Source: JAPPLG01 sp965199935
GTDB lineage: Bacteria; Bdellovibrionota; Bdellovibrionia; Bdellovibrionales; UBA1609
Length of the DNA stretch: 64,000 nt
Assembly (NCBI GenBank): GCA_965199935.1
Contig: CBDATD010000001.1
Span: 310,001 to 374,000 of the forward strand
Reading direction: 5' to 3'
This document shows positions 43,685-52,166 of the stretch, one piece after another. Position numbers and translations under genes: made by a program. How positions within the stretch are numbered: the stretch's first letter is position 1; every line of letters starts with the position of its first letter. The notes under the pieces are model-generated. The model was not told where the DNA came from, did not search any database, and was given only the letters and a program-made list of their open reading frames with translations.

Positions 43685-43877
43685 ATCACTCATGACTGCC
43701 ATCAACTTTGCTTCAAATCTCCACTCTTTTGAACCTCCATCTGCTTTTGCTCTTCATATAAAAACTGGGGGGGCCTCTTTACAAAATGGAGGATTTTTCT
43801 TTTATTTGAATTCTTTTTTTGGATCCCGATCTTTTCTATCGTGCCAATTTGTTCTTTAAAGTGTAGGGTTGTTCCTT

Positions 43878-44654
43878 ATGGCAAATCCTTTTGATCAACA
43901 AAGAAGTTTAAGCGGCATCCGTCATATTATTGCTGTGGGTTCCGGGAAAGGAGGCGTGGGCAAAAGCACTGTGGCTCTCAATCTATCTATGGCTCTAAAG
44001 AGTTTGGATTTAAAAATAGGTCTATTAGACGCCGATCTTTACGGCCCTTCCATACCTAGTATGACGGGAACAAAGAAAGAGAAAATGAGAGTCCATCAAG
44101 AACGTTTAATTCCCATTATGAAATATGGATTAAAACTGGCTTCTATTGGTTATCTGGTGGAAGAGCATTCAGCTGTGATTTGGAGAGGCCCCATGCTTTT
44201 TAAGGCCATCGAACAATTTTTAGGTGAAGTGAGCTGGGGAGATTTGGATTATTTAGTGGTAGATCTGCCTCCGGGTACAGGGGATATAGCTTTAACCTTG
44301 GCTCAAAAAACTCCTGTTTCAGGAGGTATTGTTGTCTGCACCCCTCAAAACTTGGCTTTGGCGGATGCCATTAGAGCTGTTGCCATGTTTAAGGAGATAC
44401 AAATTCCTCTTTTGGGCGTGGTGGAAAATATGTCTTATTTGAAACAGGGGGATGACGTACTGCAGTTATTTCCAAAAGGCCAATTGGATTCTTATTTAAA
44501 GGAGCATGAAATAAAAAAATTGGCGCGAGTGCCTTTTCACCCGGATATTGGTCTTTTTTCAGAATCGGGGATTCCCTTAATGGAGCAGGATTTGGAAGAG
44601 GGGAGATGTTTTGCAGATCTGGCGCAAAAAGTTCATCTTCAGTTGAAAAGATAG
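43878..44654 (+). CDS. mrp: Mrp/NBP35-type P-loop ATPase without CxxC
   Basis: 258 residues. The deviant Walker A reads GSGKGGVGKSTVALNLS, followed by LDADLYGPSIPSM, a WRGPM motif, VDLPPGTGDIALTLAQ and VVENMSYL. These identify the Mrp/ApbC Fe-S carrier family. The CPxC pair that normally follows ENMSYF is missing; the sequence reads LKQGDDVLQLF. There is also no N-terminal MIP18 domain. It may have lost cluster carrier function or bind one differently. ATG 43878 has AGGG about 9 nt upstream. tRNA-Arg begins 2 nt after the stop. Confidence 0.9.
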   Translation: MANPFDQQRSLSGIRHIIAVGSGKGGVGKSTVALNLSMALKSLDLKIGLLDADLYGPSIPSMTGTKKEKMRVHQERLIPIMKYGLKLASIGYLVEEHSAVIWRGPMLFKAIEQFLGEVSWGDLDYLVVDLPPGTGDIALTLAQKTPVSGGIVVCTPQNLALADAIRAVAMFKEIQIPLLGVVENMSYLKQGDDVLQLFPKGQLDSYLKEHEIKKLARVPFHPDIGLFSESGIPLMEQDLEEGRCFADLAQKVHLQLKR

Positions 44655-44655
44655 G

Positions 44656-44729
44656 GGCCGCGTAGCTCAGATGGATAGAGCAACAGTTTCCTAAACTGCA
44701 GGTCGGTGGTTCGAGTCCACTCGCGGTCA
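44656..44729 (+). tRNA. tRNA-Arg (CCT)
   Basis: A 74-nt cloverleaf: acceptor GGCCGCG pairs with CGCGGTC (one G-U), D-stem GCTC/GAGC, anticodon loop TTCCTAA (CCT), variable AGGTC, T-loop TTCGAGT, discriminator A. CCA is not encoded. There is an A-C mismatch at the top of the anticodon stem. It starts directly after the mrp stop codon. Confidence 0.95.
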
Positions 44730-44750
44730 ATAAAAAAGAAGGGGGCTGTA

Positions 44751-44832
44751 AGCTCTCTTCTTTTTTGTCGTCAGGGGACTCGAAGTGAACGAGCTCTCTT
44801 CTTTTTTGTCGTCAGGGGACTCGAAGTGAACG
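44751..44832 (+). repeat. 41-bp tandem duplication
   Basis: Two identical 41-bp copies (44751-44791 and 44792-44832), each beginning AGCTCTCTTCTTTTTTGTCG, lie just after tRNA-Arg. They contain GGGACTCGAA, the reverse complement of a tRNA T-loop-like string. They may be debris of tRNA-directed integration or a simple duplication. Confidence 0.9.
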
Positions 44833-44901
44833 AGCGGTCTGCGTTGTATCAGTTCATCGTACTTGGAATTTCATCTATTGTATGCTTAACTGCAGAAGCT
44901 T

Positions 44902-45225
44902 ATGAGGTTATACGGATGGGCTTATATTACAGCTCCTGATTTAAAGACAGCAAAAAAGCTCGCTCAAATAATTTTGACGAAAAAACTTACAGCCTGTGTG
45001 AACATCTTTCAGTCTGTATGTTCTATGTATAATTGGAAAAATTCACAGAAAGAGGAGCAGGAGTATATTTTGATTGCAAAAACCTGTGAAGATTTGTTTG
45101 AACCCCTTTCAGAAGAAATAAAAAAACATCACAGCTACGAATGCCCCTGTATTGTGTTTATTCCTTTTTCAAAAACGGAGCCTGCTTTTCTCAAATGGAT
45201 GGAATCCAATCTCTTGCAATGTTAG
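44902..45225 (+). CDS. cutA: CutA1-like divalent-cation tolerance protein
   Basis: 107 residues. The family pattern is clear: YITAPDLKTAKKLAQIIL, KKLTACVNIFQSVCSMYNWKN, EQEYILIAKT and HSYECPCIVFIPF, with a Trp near the end. CutA forms a trimer and is linked to metal tolerance, though its biochemical role is unsettled. The ribosome-binding site is weak. No operon partner. Confidence 0.9.
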   Translation: MRLYGWAYITAPDLKTAKKLAQIILTKKLTACVNIFQSVCSMYNWKNSQKEEQEYILIAKTCEDLFEPLSEEIKKHHSYECPCIVFIPFSKTEPAFLKWMESNLLQC

Positions 45226-45257
45226 ATAAGCGTATAACGAACAGCTATCAAAAAAGA

Positions 45258-45866
45258 TCACAAAGGATACTGTGAGCAGTTTTCAGAAAGAACAGAAAAC
45301 TTTCGCACCTCCTCTTCTGAATGATCCGGAGCCGCCTCTTTAAAAATCTTCTTTTCCCATTGAGATAATTCATCCGCCCCATACAAATAATAAATTTGAT
45401 TTTTTACTTTGCAAAAGGAAGATACGTCATTGATCGAAAGCCAAGCTAAAGGATTCGATAATTCATTTTGAGGGCCTTCCGCCCAAGAGATTTCAATAAA
45501 TAAAGAATAGACAGAAAATAAGGCTGTACGCACTTCCTTAATTTGGGATATGTGTTTATGGCATTGAGAGTCCACGCTGTTAAAAGATTGAATCAAACGA
45601 TGCAAGCTGGAAAAGAGGGTGTAGCATCCTCCTGGAGAGTTGTTTTGCCGGCACTCCTCCAAAGCCGTTTGATAAAAAGATTTTTTCTCACTGCTGGAAG
45701 AGGAGCTTTTCGGTTTTGGAAATAAGAACAGGACATTATTTGCTATGTAGTTTTCTTCCTGCACATCGCAAACCCCTTGAGGAGGATTTTGCAGAATCAC
45801 AAAAGCCACTCCCGCTGACAGCAACAGCGCCACCAAAAGTTTTTTTGGCAAAGAATAAATATTCAT
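45258..45866 (-). CDS. Exported or membrane-anchored protein, unknown
   Basis: 202 residues. A basic start (MNIYSLPKK) and hydrophobic segment to about residue 26 form a signal or anchor. The rest has seven cysteines outside the signal and no family I recognise. It follows the 45896 gene by 29 nt and probably ends the operon headed by the outer-membrane protein. No clear ribosome-binding site is seen. Confidence 0.65.
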   Translation of the reverse strand: MNIYSLPKKLLVALLLSAGVAFVILQNPPQGVCDVQEENYIANNVLFLFPKPKSSSSSSEKKSFYQTALEECRQNNSPGGCYTLFSSLHRLIQSFNSVDSQCHKHISQIKEVRTALFSVYSLFIEISWAEGPQNELSNPLAWLSINDVSSFCKVKNQIYYLYGADELSQWEKKIFKEAAPDHSEEEVRKFSVLSENCSQYPL

Positions 45867-45895
45867 ATTATGATAATACCATTAAAAACAATGGG

Positions 45896-46486
45896 TCAGC
45901 GAACTTTTCGACCACAATTTCGATATCCTTTTTGAAAAGGATTATATGCTTTTGAATTTGACTTTTGAATCCACGCACTCTCTGTTTGGGAGCAGAAATA
46001 GACACTGTATTGCTGAGCAGATTGGTTATTTAAAGAATACATTTGAGAAATATGAACGAGTTCCTTGTTCACTCTTCTCAAAAGCCTCATACTCTGATCT
46101 TGGAAGCCTTTGCTGAACATAATAAATCTTAGATTTTCTTTGATTGTGTTCAGCTGGCGGGCCAAATAATTTCTTTGATGGTATGTTAATTGAGATTCTC
46201 TAAAAACATTGATTTGATCCAGCTGTTGAATCATGCGGGAGACTCGTGTTTGAAATTTCTCATGGTTGTTTTGTTTGATGCTTTCATGCACTTCCGCCAT
46301 GACGGCCAAAGCCTGAGCCAACTGACTTTTCAAACCCGCATTAAGGCTCTCTTTTTTTCTGTCCCCAGAGGCTTTCGAGCTATGGTGTCTCTCGGTGGGG
46401 GGGATCAAGGCTTGCCCGCTCCAGGCACAAATTAAAAAAAAGCTGGAGCTATAAAACCCCAGCTTTTTTAAAAAATCAGATAACAT
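45896..46486 (-). CDS. Exported helical protein, unknown
   Basis: 196 residues with a signal peptide (about 1-26, FFLICAWSGQA). The mature part looks alpha-helical and rich in Gln, Asn and basic residues; no family recognised. ATG 46486 lies 8 nt after the outer-membrane protein stop and has no SD, so it may depend on coupled translation. An intrinsic terminator hairpin lies within its signal-peptide codons, so full-length expression needs read-through. Confidence 0.65.
   Translation of the reverse strand: MLSDFLKKLGFYSSSFFLICAWSGQALIPPTERHHSSKASGDRKKESLNAGLKSQLAQALAVMAEVHESIKQNNHEKFQTRVSRMIQQLDQINVFRESQLTYHQRNYLARQLNTIKENLRFIMFSKGFQDQSMRLLRRVNKELVHISQMYSLNNQSAQQYSVYFCSQTESAWIQKSNSKAYNPFQKGYRNCGRKVR
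46434..46469 (-). terminator. Intrinsic terminator inside start of downstream gene
   Basis: AAAAAAGCTGG (46436-46446) pairs with CCAGCTTTTTT (46459-46469) around a 12-nt loop. On the minus strand the stem is followed by eight T residues. It lies 26-60 nt after the outer-membrane protein stop and codes for part of the next signal peptide (KKLG to SSFF). Confidence 0.85.
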
Positions 46487-46494
46487 ACAAGTAA

Positions 46495-47673
46495 TTAAAA
46501 CTTCATTCCGACAACAGCTTCAGCCCGCACATCTGTACTGCCTTCTGCTTGAGGAACGAAAGCTCCAACCCAAACTTTACCCATCACAGAAGAGTTGAAG
46601 TTCTTCTTCAGATAAGCGTCCACTTCCATATCTCCTTTAGCCACTGATGCATTGCCCTCCACAAAGTAGTAGGCCTTAAAACCCAGCTTCCAGTCAGTAT
46701 TCGTCTTGTAAGCGAGGCCGCCGTAGGCATAAGTCAATCCACCGCCCCAAACGGCTCTGTCCATTTCACCAGCGTTGTAATGTTTTTCATAGACAAGAGT
46801 AGAGTAGTCAGATCCATCTCTATGTCCTCCGGCAAAAGCTTTTAAGCTGGAGTTGTCCATCTCAAAAGAATAACTGACTTTACCGTCTAAAAGAAGATTG
46901 GAAAGACCCAGTATATTGTTCAGCGAATCTGTGGAAGCCGTCAATCTGTAGCTAAAACTTCCAGCTCCACCACCTAGAGTCGTACCTAAATAAACTCCAT
47001 CCTCTTTGCTTTCCGCTGAAGCATCCTCCTCACTTGACAAATTTGAACCTGCATCATTGCCGGGAAGGCTTTCACCGCCACCGTTAAGGACGGGTCTTTT
47101 ATCCTGCAGATCCAGTTTTTGTGCAGGATTTTGTATAATAAGGTGAAAATTCGCTGTCTTAACCAAATCGGGAAAAGAACGGGCATCTACGGAAACAACA
47201 AGAAGGTCTTTCACATCTTTGTTTTGAATAAGAGCAAAATCCAAACCAATGTTTTCCGAGCTGTGAGTTAAGAACAACCCTTTAAACAAGCTTGGAACGG
47301 CATCATAATCATTGATGCCCAATACAGAACCGTCTGCAATTTTATAAGTAGATTGGCCGGCTCTCAACATGAATTCATCAGAGATCATCCAATCACCATA
47401 AGCAACCATTTGATCCTGCAACAACAGATGATTGTCATCCAGATTCAAATAAAGCGCCGCGACCCCCTCAAAAGACTCGCTAGGTCTGAATGAACTGGAT
47501 ACTTTAGCTCTAATTTCAGAAGACAAATTAGAACCGAGGTTATCTACTAAACCGTCCCCTGTACTGCTTGTGCTGTTTACGCGAAAACGGTACTCACCGC
47601 TAAAATCCGCATCCACAGCCCCTGCTTGAATGCCCGCTGAAATTAACAGAAACACCACTAATATCTTAAACAT
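46495..47673 (-). CDS. Outer-membrane beta-barrel protein
   Basis: 392 residues. The signal peptide is MFKILVVFLLISAGIQAGA. The mature protein has alternating amphipathic strands rich in Gly, Tyr, Ser and Asp and ends VVGMKF with the C-terminal Phe of outer-membrane barrels. An acidic, Ser-rich insertion near residues 205-235 is probably a surface loop. It resembles porin or alginate-export-type barrels in general form; substrate unknown. Strong AGGAGTG precedes ATG 47673. First gene of a three-gene string. Confidence 0.82.
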   Translation of the reverse strand: MFKILVVFLLISAGIQAGAVDADFSGEYRFRVNSTSSTGDGLVDNLGSNLSSEIRAKVSSSFRPSESFEGVAALYLNLDDNHLLLQDQMVAYGDWMISDEFMLRAGQSTYKIADGSVLGINDYDAVPSLFKGLFLTHSSENIGLDFALIQNKDVKDLLVVSVDARSFPDLVKTANFHLIIQNPAQKLDLQDKRPVLNGGGESLPGNDAGSNLSSEEDASAESKEDGVYLGTTLGGGAGSFSYRLTASTDSLNNILGLSNLLLDGKVSYSFEMDNSSLKAFAGGHRDGSDYSTLVYEKHYNAGEMDRAVWGGGLTYAYGGLAYKTNTDWKLGFKAYYFVEGNASVAKGDMEVDAYLKKNFNSSVMGKVWVGAFVPQAEGSTDVRAEAVVGMKF

Positions 47674-47696
47674 AACTAACACTCCTTTTTATTATT

Positions 47697-47740
47697 GTCC
47701 CAAGTGCGGCCAACGCCGCAACACCCACATTTGCTGGGAC
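47697..47740 (-). promoter_or_regulatory. 5'-UTR stem-loop of outer-membrane protein mRNA
   Basis: Outer stem GTCCCA/TGGGAC and inner stem TGCGGC/GCCGCA form a compound hairpin just upstream of the ribosome-binding site. With the -10-like TACAAT at 47743-47748 (minus strand), transcription would start close to the outer stem. The mRNA would then begin with the hairpin, as in long-lived ompA-type leaders. The -35 (near 47766-47771) is poor. Confidence 0.5.
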
Positions 47741-47827
47741 TTATTGTATTCAAAAAACACCTAAAAAATAAGAGTTTTCCGCTTTCTACAACGCTATGAG
47801 TCTTTCAATCAAGTAAAAAAACGACAA

Positions 47828-47860
47828 TTTTAGGCTTTTTTTTGAAAAAAAAGCCTAAAA
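47828..47860. other. 16-bp perfect palindrome
   Basis: TTTTAGGCTTTTTTTT and its exact complement are separated by a single G. A further AAAAAAGCCTAAAA follows at once. It lies between the divergent outer-membrane protein gene and tRNA-Pro. It could act as a bidirectional terminator, but no gene clearly ends here. Confidence 0.6.
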
Positions 47861-47955
47861 AAAGCCTAAAAAGCTGAAAAGAAGTTAATATGAGACAAAA
47901 TAAAAGCGTATTATTTATGACTATATGAGTCATAAATAGAGCAACCTATGGGTCT

Positions 47956-48032
47956 CGGGGAGTGGCGCAGTCTGGTAGCGCATCTGCTTTGGGAGCAGAG
48001 GGCCGCAGGTTCAAATCCTGTCTCCCCGACCA
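47956..48032 (+). tRNA. tRNA-Pro (TGG)
   Basis: A 74-nt cloverleaf plus encoded CCA. Acceptor CGGGGAG/CTCCCCG is fully paired, D-stem GCGC/GCGC, anticodon loop TTTGGGA gives TGG, T-loop TTCAAAT. It marks the left edge of an accessory region, with an integrase-like remnant 107 nt downstream. Confidence 0.97.
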
Positions 48033-48139
48033 TTTTTGTTATAAATATCTGAAATTACTGGGTATTTTTCTCGCTCAAGGGCATTGACGTGATTTTAACG
48101 GGATTCTTCAAAAAGTGCTTTTTATAAGGAACACTAAAA

Positions 48140-48349
48140 TTATTTTTTGGCTGTCTTAAATAAAATAGCTGAAGTTTTTTCTCCTATATCTGAACTCAAA
48201 AGGGCGACAGCCTTTGCGTATTTTTTAGTTACGGCCTTCTGGGTGTGTCCTAAGCTCACTTGAACAGCAGAAAGTTCCATACAGACCTCGCTTTTTTCTG
48301 AAGCCTTGCAAGGCATTTCATAAAAATCAAACAAAAAAAGAGGAGCCAA
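48140..48349 (-). pseudogene. Tyrosine-integrase C-terminal remnant
   Basis: A 69-codon frame contains VSLGHTQKAVTKKYAKA, which matches the last catalytic box of phage-type integrases (LGH followed by a Tyr about 9-10 residues later). The upstream catalytic Arg and His-x-x-Arg regions are missing. Its place beside tRNA-Pro is typical of integrases that target tRNA ends. The resemblance is short, so this is a moderate call. Confidence 0.5.
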
Positions 48350-48656
48350 GTCACTTCTTGCACCATTGGTGGGAGACTTTTGGAAAAATCAAACCACAAA
48401 TGAATCCGAGGCTGAAAAACACATTTTTAGTATGTAAAAATATAGAAATCTTCGAAATTTTGTAGTAAGTATATAGAAATCAACCAAAATTTTATAGTAA
48501 GTATATAGTAATGGCCTAAAAATTTGTAGCAGATACATAAAATGCCATCTACATTGTGCAGTAAGCACAGAAAAGCCTTAAAAATAGCTTCATTTAACGC
48601 AAAATATCAATTTAAGGGGTTTCTTTGCTAAAAAAATCATTTTTCCTTATGAGCTA
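48350..48656. other. Intergenic region with degenerate tandem repeats
   Basis: A gap of 307 nt without a convincing gene. Most of it is an AT-rich array of about five degraded units of roughly 32 bp, described separately. The GmrSD-like gene ends at 48657. Confidence 0.6.
48421..48580 (+). repeat. Degenerate ~32-bp tandem repeats
   Basis: Units start near 48421, 48455, 48486, 48518 and 48553. The best pair shares AATTTTRTAGTAAGTATATA followed by GNAAT. The outer units are more diverged (GCAGATACATAAAAT, GCAGTAAGCACAGAAA). Units abut without unique spacers, so this is not a CRISPR array. It may be an old minisatellite or iteron-like remnant of a mobile element. Confidence 0.6.
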
Positions 48657-50765
48657 TTATCCAGCTATGTCCTCAATATTGCTATTACCTATTTGTTTTT
48701 CCAAAGCCTGTCGAATGAGACCCATGACATACGGCAGTTCTTCCTTGGATTTCAAACCCACTTCTACATCTCCAGTTCCCCATCTGCCAATATCGCTAAT
48801 ATCTCTGGCTATTCCTTTTGGATCATGAAGTTCATGAATTTTTAACCCTAAGGATAAACGCAGTCTTCTTGCTTGAGGCACGACACATACAAAATTACCT
48901 TCTGCTCTATACGCAATATAAAACTTCCGGCACTCTTCGGTCACACATGGACTGAGATTCAACACTTCTTTTCGAAAAGCTATAAACAAAGACTTCATAA
49001 AATCATTGGCTAAATATGGATAATCCGTGAGAGTGTAATTTGATTGTTCTTCTTGTTGTTTCTTTGGCCGGTAACTATTCAATACTTCTGGAGAAAGAGA
49101 TGGAGCAGACCATACAGTTACAGCTTTTTTTGCTAATTGTTTTGCTCGCTCTTTGATTTCATTTTCCCCCCAAGTTGCTATATGTCTTAATCCTTCATTG
49201 AGATGCAAGGGGCTTTCTTTAAAACCCCCTTGCATTTCTTTTTTCTCTGTAAAGAATTTATCCTTATATTCAGAATTATAACCAGTTAATGTTAAATTTC
49301 CTAAAGTATGTAAGTATTTTTCTTGTATCTTTTTCCATTCTTCTTGCCCAAGTTCTTGTTGCCATTTTTGAGAAAGATTTTCATTTTGTGGTAAAATATG
49401 CTCAATAGTAAACTCATTGACATCTATCCTCTCTTTGCGATTATAATTTTCCAATTTTCTCAACCAGTAGCTCCGACTACGAAAATTGTAAAGATCACGA
49501 GTTTGTATCTCTCTAAAAAATTCATCATCTTTTGGAAACCTACGATAAGAAGATTGTAATAAAAAGTGTGCTTTAATGCTTTCTAAATAATATCCTTCTC
49601 TTATGGTAAGATGACCGAGTGTGGCAAAAGTTTTATTCAATGAATTTGTTGGGATTTCACAAACTGCTCGCCGAAATACATAACTTTCAACTAATCGAAC
49701 AATAGACTTAAAATCTGCAACAGACAACAAATCTTTTGTATAATCATCATATACTTTAAGAAGAAAAGGATAAGAAACATTAACCTTAAGTTCTCTTAAA
49801 TCACTAAAAGCATCTTTCAATGTTTTTTCTGTTTCTTTATTTAACGCTATTGAACAGTAGTAGTCTGCAAATTTATGTATATCAGCTACAAGGGCATGCA
49901 TCTCTTTTTTTCGGGCATACTCTTTAAAAGCTTCATATATTTTTTTCACATTTGGAATTTCTTTTGTTTTGAGTGTAAGGTAATCACGAATGAAAGAGTC
50001 AAAATAGTTACTGTAAGCTTCTTGACCGAAAGCCTTCTCCATCGGCCTCCAATGATTTTCATAAAGTTTTATTTGATCTTTTTGTTCTAAACCCATGAGA
50101 ATAAAGTTACGAATTAAATCAGCCTGACTAAGCTCTCGACCAGTTGAATTCATACTTTCAAATATAAGTTGTGGGTTATCTTGGTCACGATGTAGTGAAA
50201 TATCAACAATAATTAACTTAGTAAGTCCTTTACACAAAGGCTCTATATCACCATCAAGTTCTTTTATCTTCTTCTCAAAAAAATCAAAGTTTTCTTTAAT
50301 CCTAACAGAATGCTCCTTTGATAAAGACCTCTGATTGAATAAAGCTACAAGGCTATCCTTATCCGTTTGACTGAGCAATAATTTATAATGACGATCTCCT
50401 TCTTCTAACGGATTAAGTAAATAATAATTTCGTAATTTTTTTGCTGAAAATCCTTCAAAAGGCTCTGTGTTACCTATATTCCTAGCCAAAGCTTCAATAA
50501 TAAGGGAAACTGTTGTAAGCCTCTGCTGTCCATCAATAACAAGTAAAGGTGGTTGACTAGAAACCTGATAAAGACCCTTTTCGATATAAACAATAGAACC
50601 AATAAAGTGAGCAGGAGTATTTTCTTTTTTTCCTGCTTTGAAAATATCCATCCAAAGTTGTTCACATTCACTTTTAGTCCAAGAATAAGTTCTCTGATAA
50701 ATTGGGATAATAAATTGAGGGGATGTTTTAAGAAAATCTAATAACCTTGCTCGATTAGCTTGCAT
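48657..50765 (-). CDS. GmrSD-like DUF262/DUF1524 protein with DUF5655-like tail
   Basis: 702 residues. The N-terminal DUF262 (ParB-like NTPase) domain has IIPIYQRTYSW near residue 20, VIDGQQRLTTV near 76 and the FESMNSTGRELSQADLIRNF stretch near 207. The DUF1524 HNH nuclease domain has EHILPQN near 455 and LGNLTLTGYNSEYKDKFF near 490. The C-terminal 90 residues resemble DUF5655. This architecture belongs to GmrSD-type type IV restriction enzymes, which cut modified phage DNA. All parts look intact. AAGGAG precedes ATG 50765. It lies in the tRNA-Pro accessory region. Confidence 0.88.
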   Translation of the reverse strand: MQANRARLLDFLKTSPQFIIPIYQRTYSWTKSECEQLWMDIFKAGKKENTPAHFIGSIVYIEKGLYQVSSQPPLLVIDGQQRLTTVSLIIEALARNIGNTEPFEGFSAKKLRNYYLLNPLEEGDRHYKLLLSQTDKDSLVALFNQRSLSKEHSVRIKENFDFFEKKIKELDGDIEPLCKGLTKLIIVDISLHRDQDNPQLIFESMNSTGRELSQADLIRNFILMGLEQKDQIKLYENHWRPMEKAFGQEAYSNYFDSFIRDYLTLKTKEIPNVKKIYEAFKEYARKKEMHALVADIHKFADYYCSIALNKETEKTLKDAFSDLRELKVNVSYPFLLKVYDDYTKDLLSVADFKSIVRLVESYVFRRAVCEIPTNSLNKTFATLGHLTIREGYYLESIKAHFLLQSSYRRFPKDDEFFREIQTRDLYNFRSRSYWLRKLENYNRKERIDVNEFTIEHILPQNENLSQKWQQELGQEEWKKIQEKYLHTLGNLTLTGYNSEYKDKFFTEKKEMQGGFKESPLHLNEGLRHIATWGENEIKERAKQLAKKAVTVWSAPSLSPEVLNSYRPKKQQEEQSNYTLTDYPYLANDFMKSLFIAFRKEVLNLSPCVTEECRKFYIAYRAEGNFVCVVPQARRLRLSLGLKIHELHDPKGIARDISDIGRWGTGDVEVGLKSKEELPYVMGLIRQALEKQIGNSNIEDIAG

Positions 50766-50912
50766 AAACCTGCTCCTTATTATTTAAGTAAACTTATCGG
50801 AAACTATACCAAAAGTCTTGAATCTCCACCATGGGAGAGAAGGTATTTCTAGAAACTTTCTGGGTTTAAAAAAAATCTTGTAATTTCAATAATTTACAAG
50901 ATTGGGCCGACA

Positions 50913-52166
50913 GTGTCGGCACTTTTTGCAAACAGCATTCCTACCTTTTTAGTTAATATAATTAACAGAAATATGGGAAGCTTCCCTTTATATTTTTTTA
51001 GAAATTTATTAAATTTTATTATGGTAACATGGCAGTTTGTTATTGAAAACAAGATTGTTGTAATCATCATAACTATCTTTTTAACATTACTATTGATAGT
51101 TTTTATAAAATTAAAAATCTTAAATTTCTTGAGAAAAAAAATACCCCTACTAATACTTTTACAGAAAAAGTTAAAATTTGTACATCCTCCTTTTAGATTC
51201 CCTTTCTATTACATACTGTGCATAATAGTTGTAAAAGCAATACTTGATCAGAATAAAGAAATAGGCTTATTTAACTCTACTTTTAGCAATATGCAAAAAA
51301 AATTGCAAGCTTGTGTAAATTTCTGGGCCAGAATCTAAATTTTCATGTTCTGATGTTGTCAGTTTTTTATATGATGTAGAACTTTATATCAACGGTGTTA
51401 TTGGTGTTGTGTTTATATAGCCATAACCTTCTCAATACCTATTTTTATACGATTAAACTCGAAAAGCTTTAACAACTTTAAATTAGTAAGTAAAGGAAAT
51501 ATTTCATTAATTTTAGTAAGCTTATTATCTATTTCTTCATCGTACTATTTAGAACGGATATATTTACAATTTATTGATTATCCAACATATAGATCAAATA
51601 TTACAAAAACAGAGAAGATAGTTCAAATATGGAGAGATAAAAATAATTACTTTTATGTAAAATGCAAAAAAACAAGTGATTCTCTTATTAAAGGAATCAA
51701 TGCTCAGACTGATAGGATTTTTTACAACGGCTATTTAGATAAATCCATTCATTCAAGAGTATGTTCTAAATTAAAGATAAATAAAAAAACTACTCTTAAG
51801 GATAAAGAAATATATTCAAATTGTTATTATAAAAATAATAGCAACGAAATTTTAGTTGCAAAAGAATGTATTGCTTTCTCTAATTATGTTGTGGTTCAAC
51901 CACAAAACTCCACTTTTCAGTGCTACGTTTACAATTCTCAAATTATAGAGTTTTATGATACTATAAAACTTCTACAAACTGTATTTTATTTTCATGATGA
52001 AAGTTTGACATTTTCAATAACTCCCCATTTTTTATTTACAGGCCCCTTATTGTTTTTAGGGTTAAGAGGAACTAAAAATTTTGTTTTAGGTATTTTCTTT
52101 TTCAAACGACTCAAAATTTTTTGTGAAACTTTTAACTCATCAAGCACCCAGCCTACTCTCTTTTGA
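50913..52166 (+). pseudogene. Decayed AT-rich membrane-protein gene
   Basis: One frame is open from 50913 to 51338 and again from 51375 to 52166. The segment between (51328-51417) makes sense only in a second frame (PESKFSC to GVVFI). Two compensating indels, near 51330 and 51412, would restore a single protein of up to about 417 residues. It has helices near IVVIIITIFLTLLLIVFI, FYYILCIIVV and ISLILVSLLSIS, then a soluble Lys/Asn/Cys-containing domain. The second open part has no ATG, GTG or TTG before 51891. The last 175 nt overlap the AbiEi-like gene antisense, so the true end may be near 51990. Function unknown; composition suggests acquired DNA. Confidence 0.6.

Larger units (their letters stand above)
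43392..43877. other. Intergenic region holding dispersed repeats
   Basis: A gap of 486 nt between the divergent glyS and mrp genes. It holds a palindromic repeat copy (43483-43503) and one copy of a roughly 120-bp dispersed repeat (43557-43684). A 112-codon frame crosses it but consists of repeat sequence with no ribosome-binding site, so I do not call it a gene. Confidence 0.6.

Noticed and set aside
43521..43859. 112-codon frame upstream of mrp
   Set aside because: It is built from dispersed repeat copy A and has no ribosome-binding site.
44706..44939. 77-codon frame over tRNA-Arg and the 41-bp duplication
   Set aside because: Its first part is tRNA sequence and its middle is the tandem duplication; not a plausible gene.
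48421..48580. Possible CRISPR array
   Set aside because: Units of about 32 bp abut one another without unique spacers and no cas gene is present.
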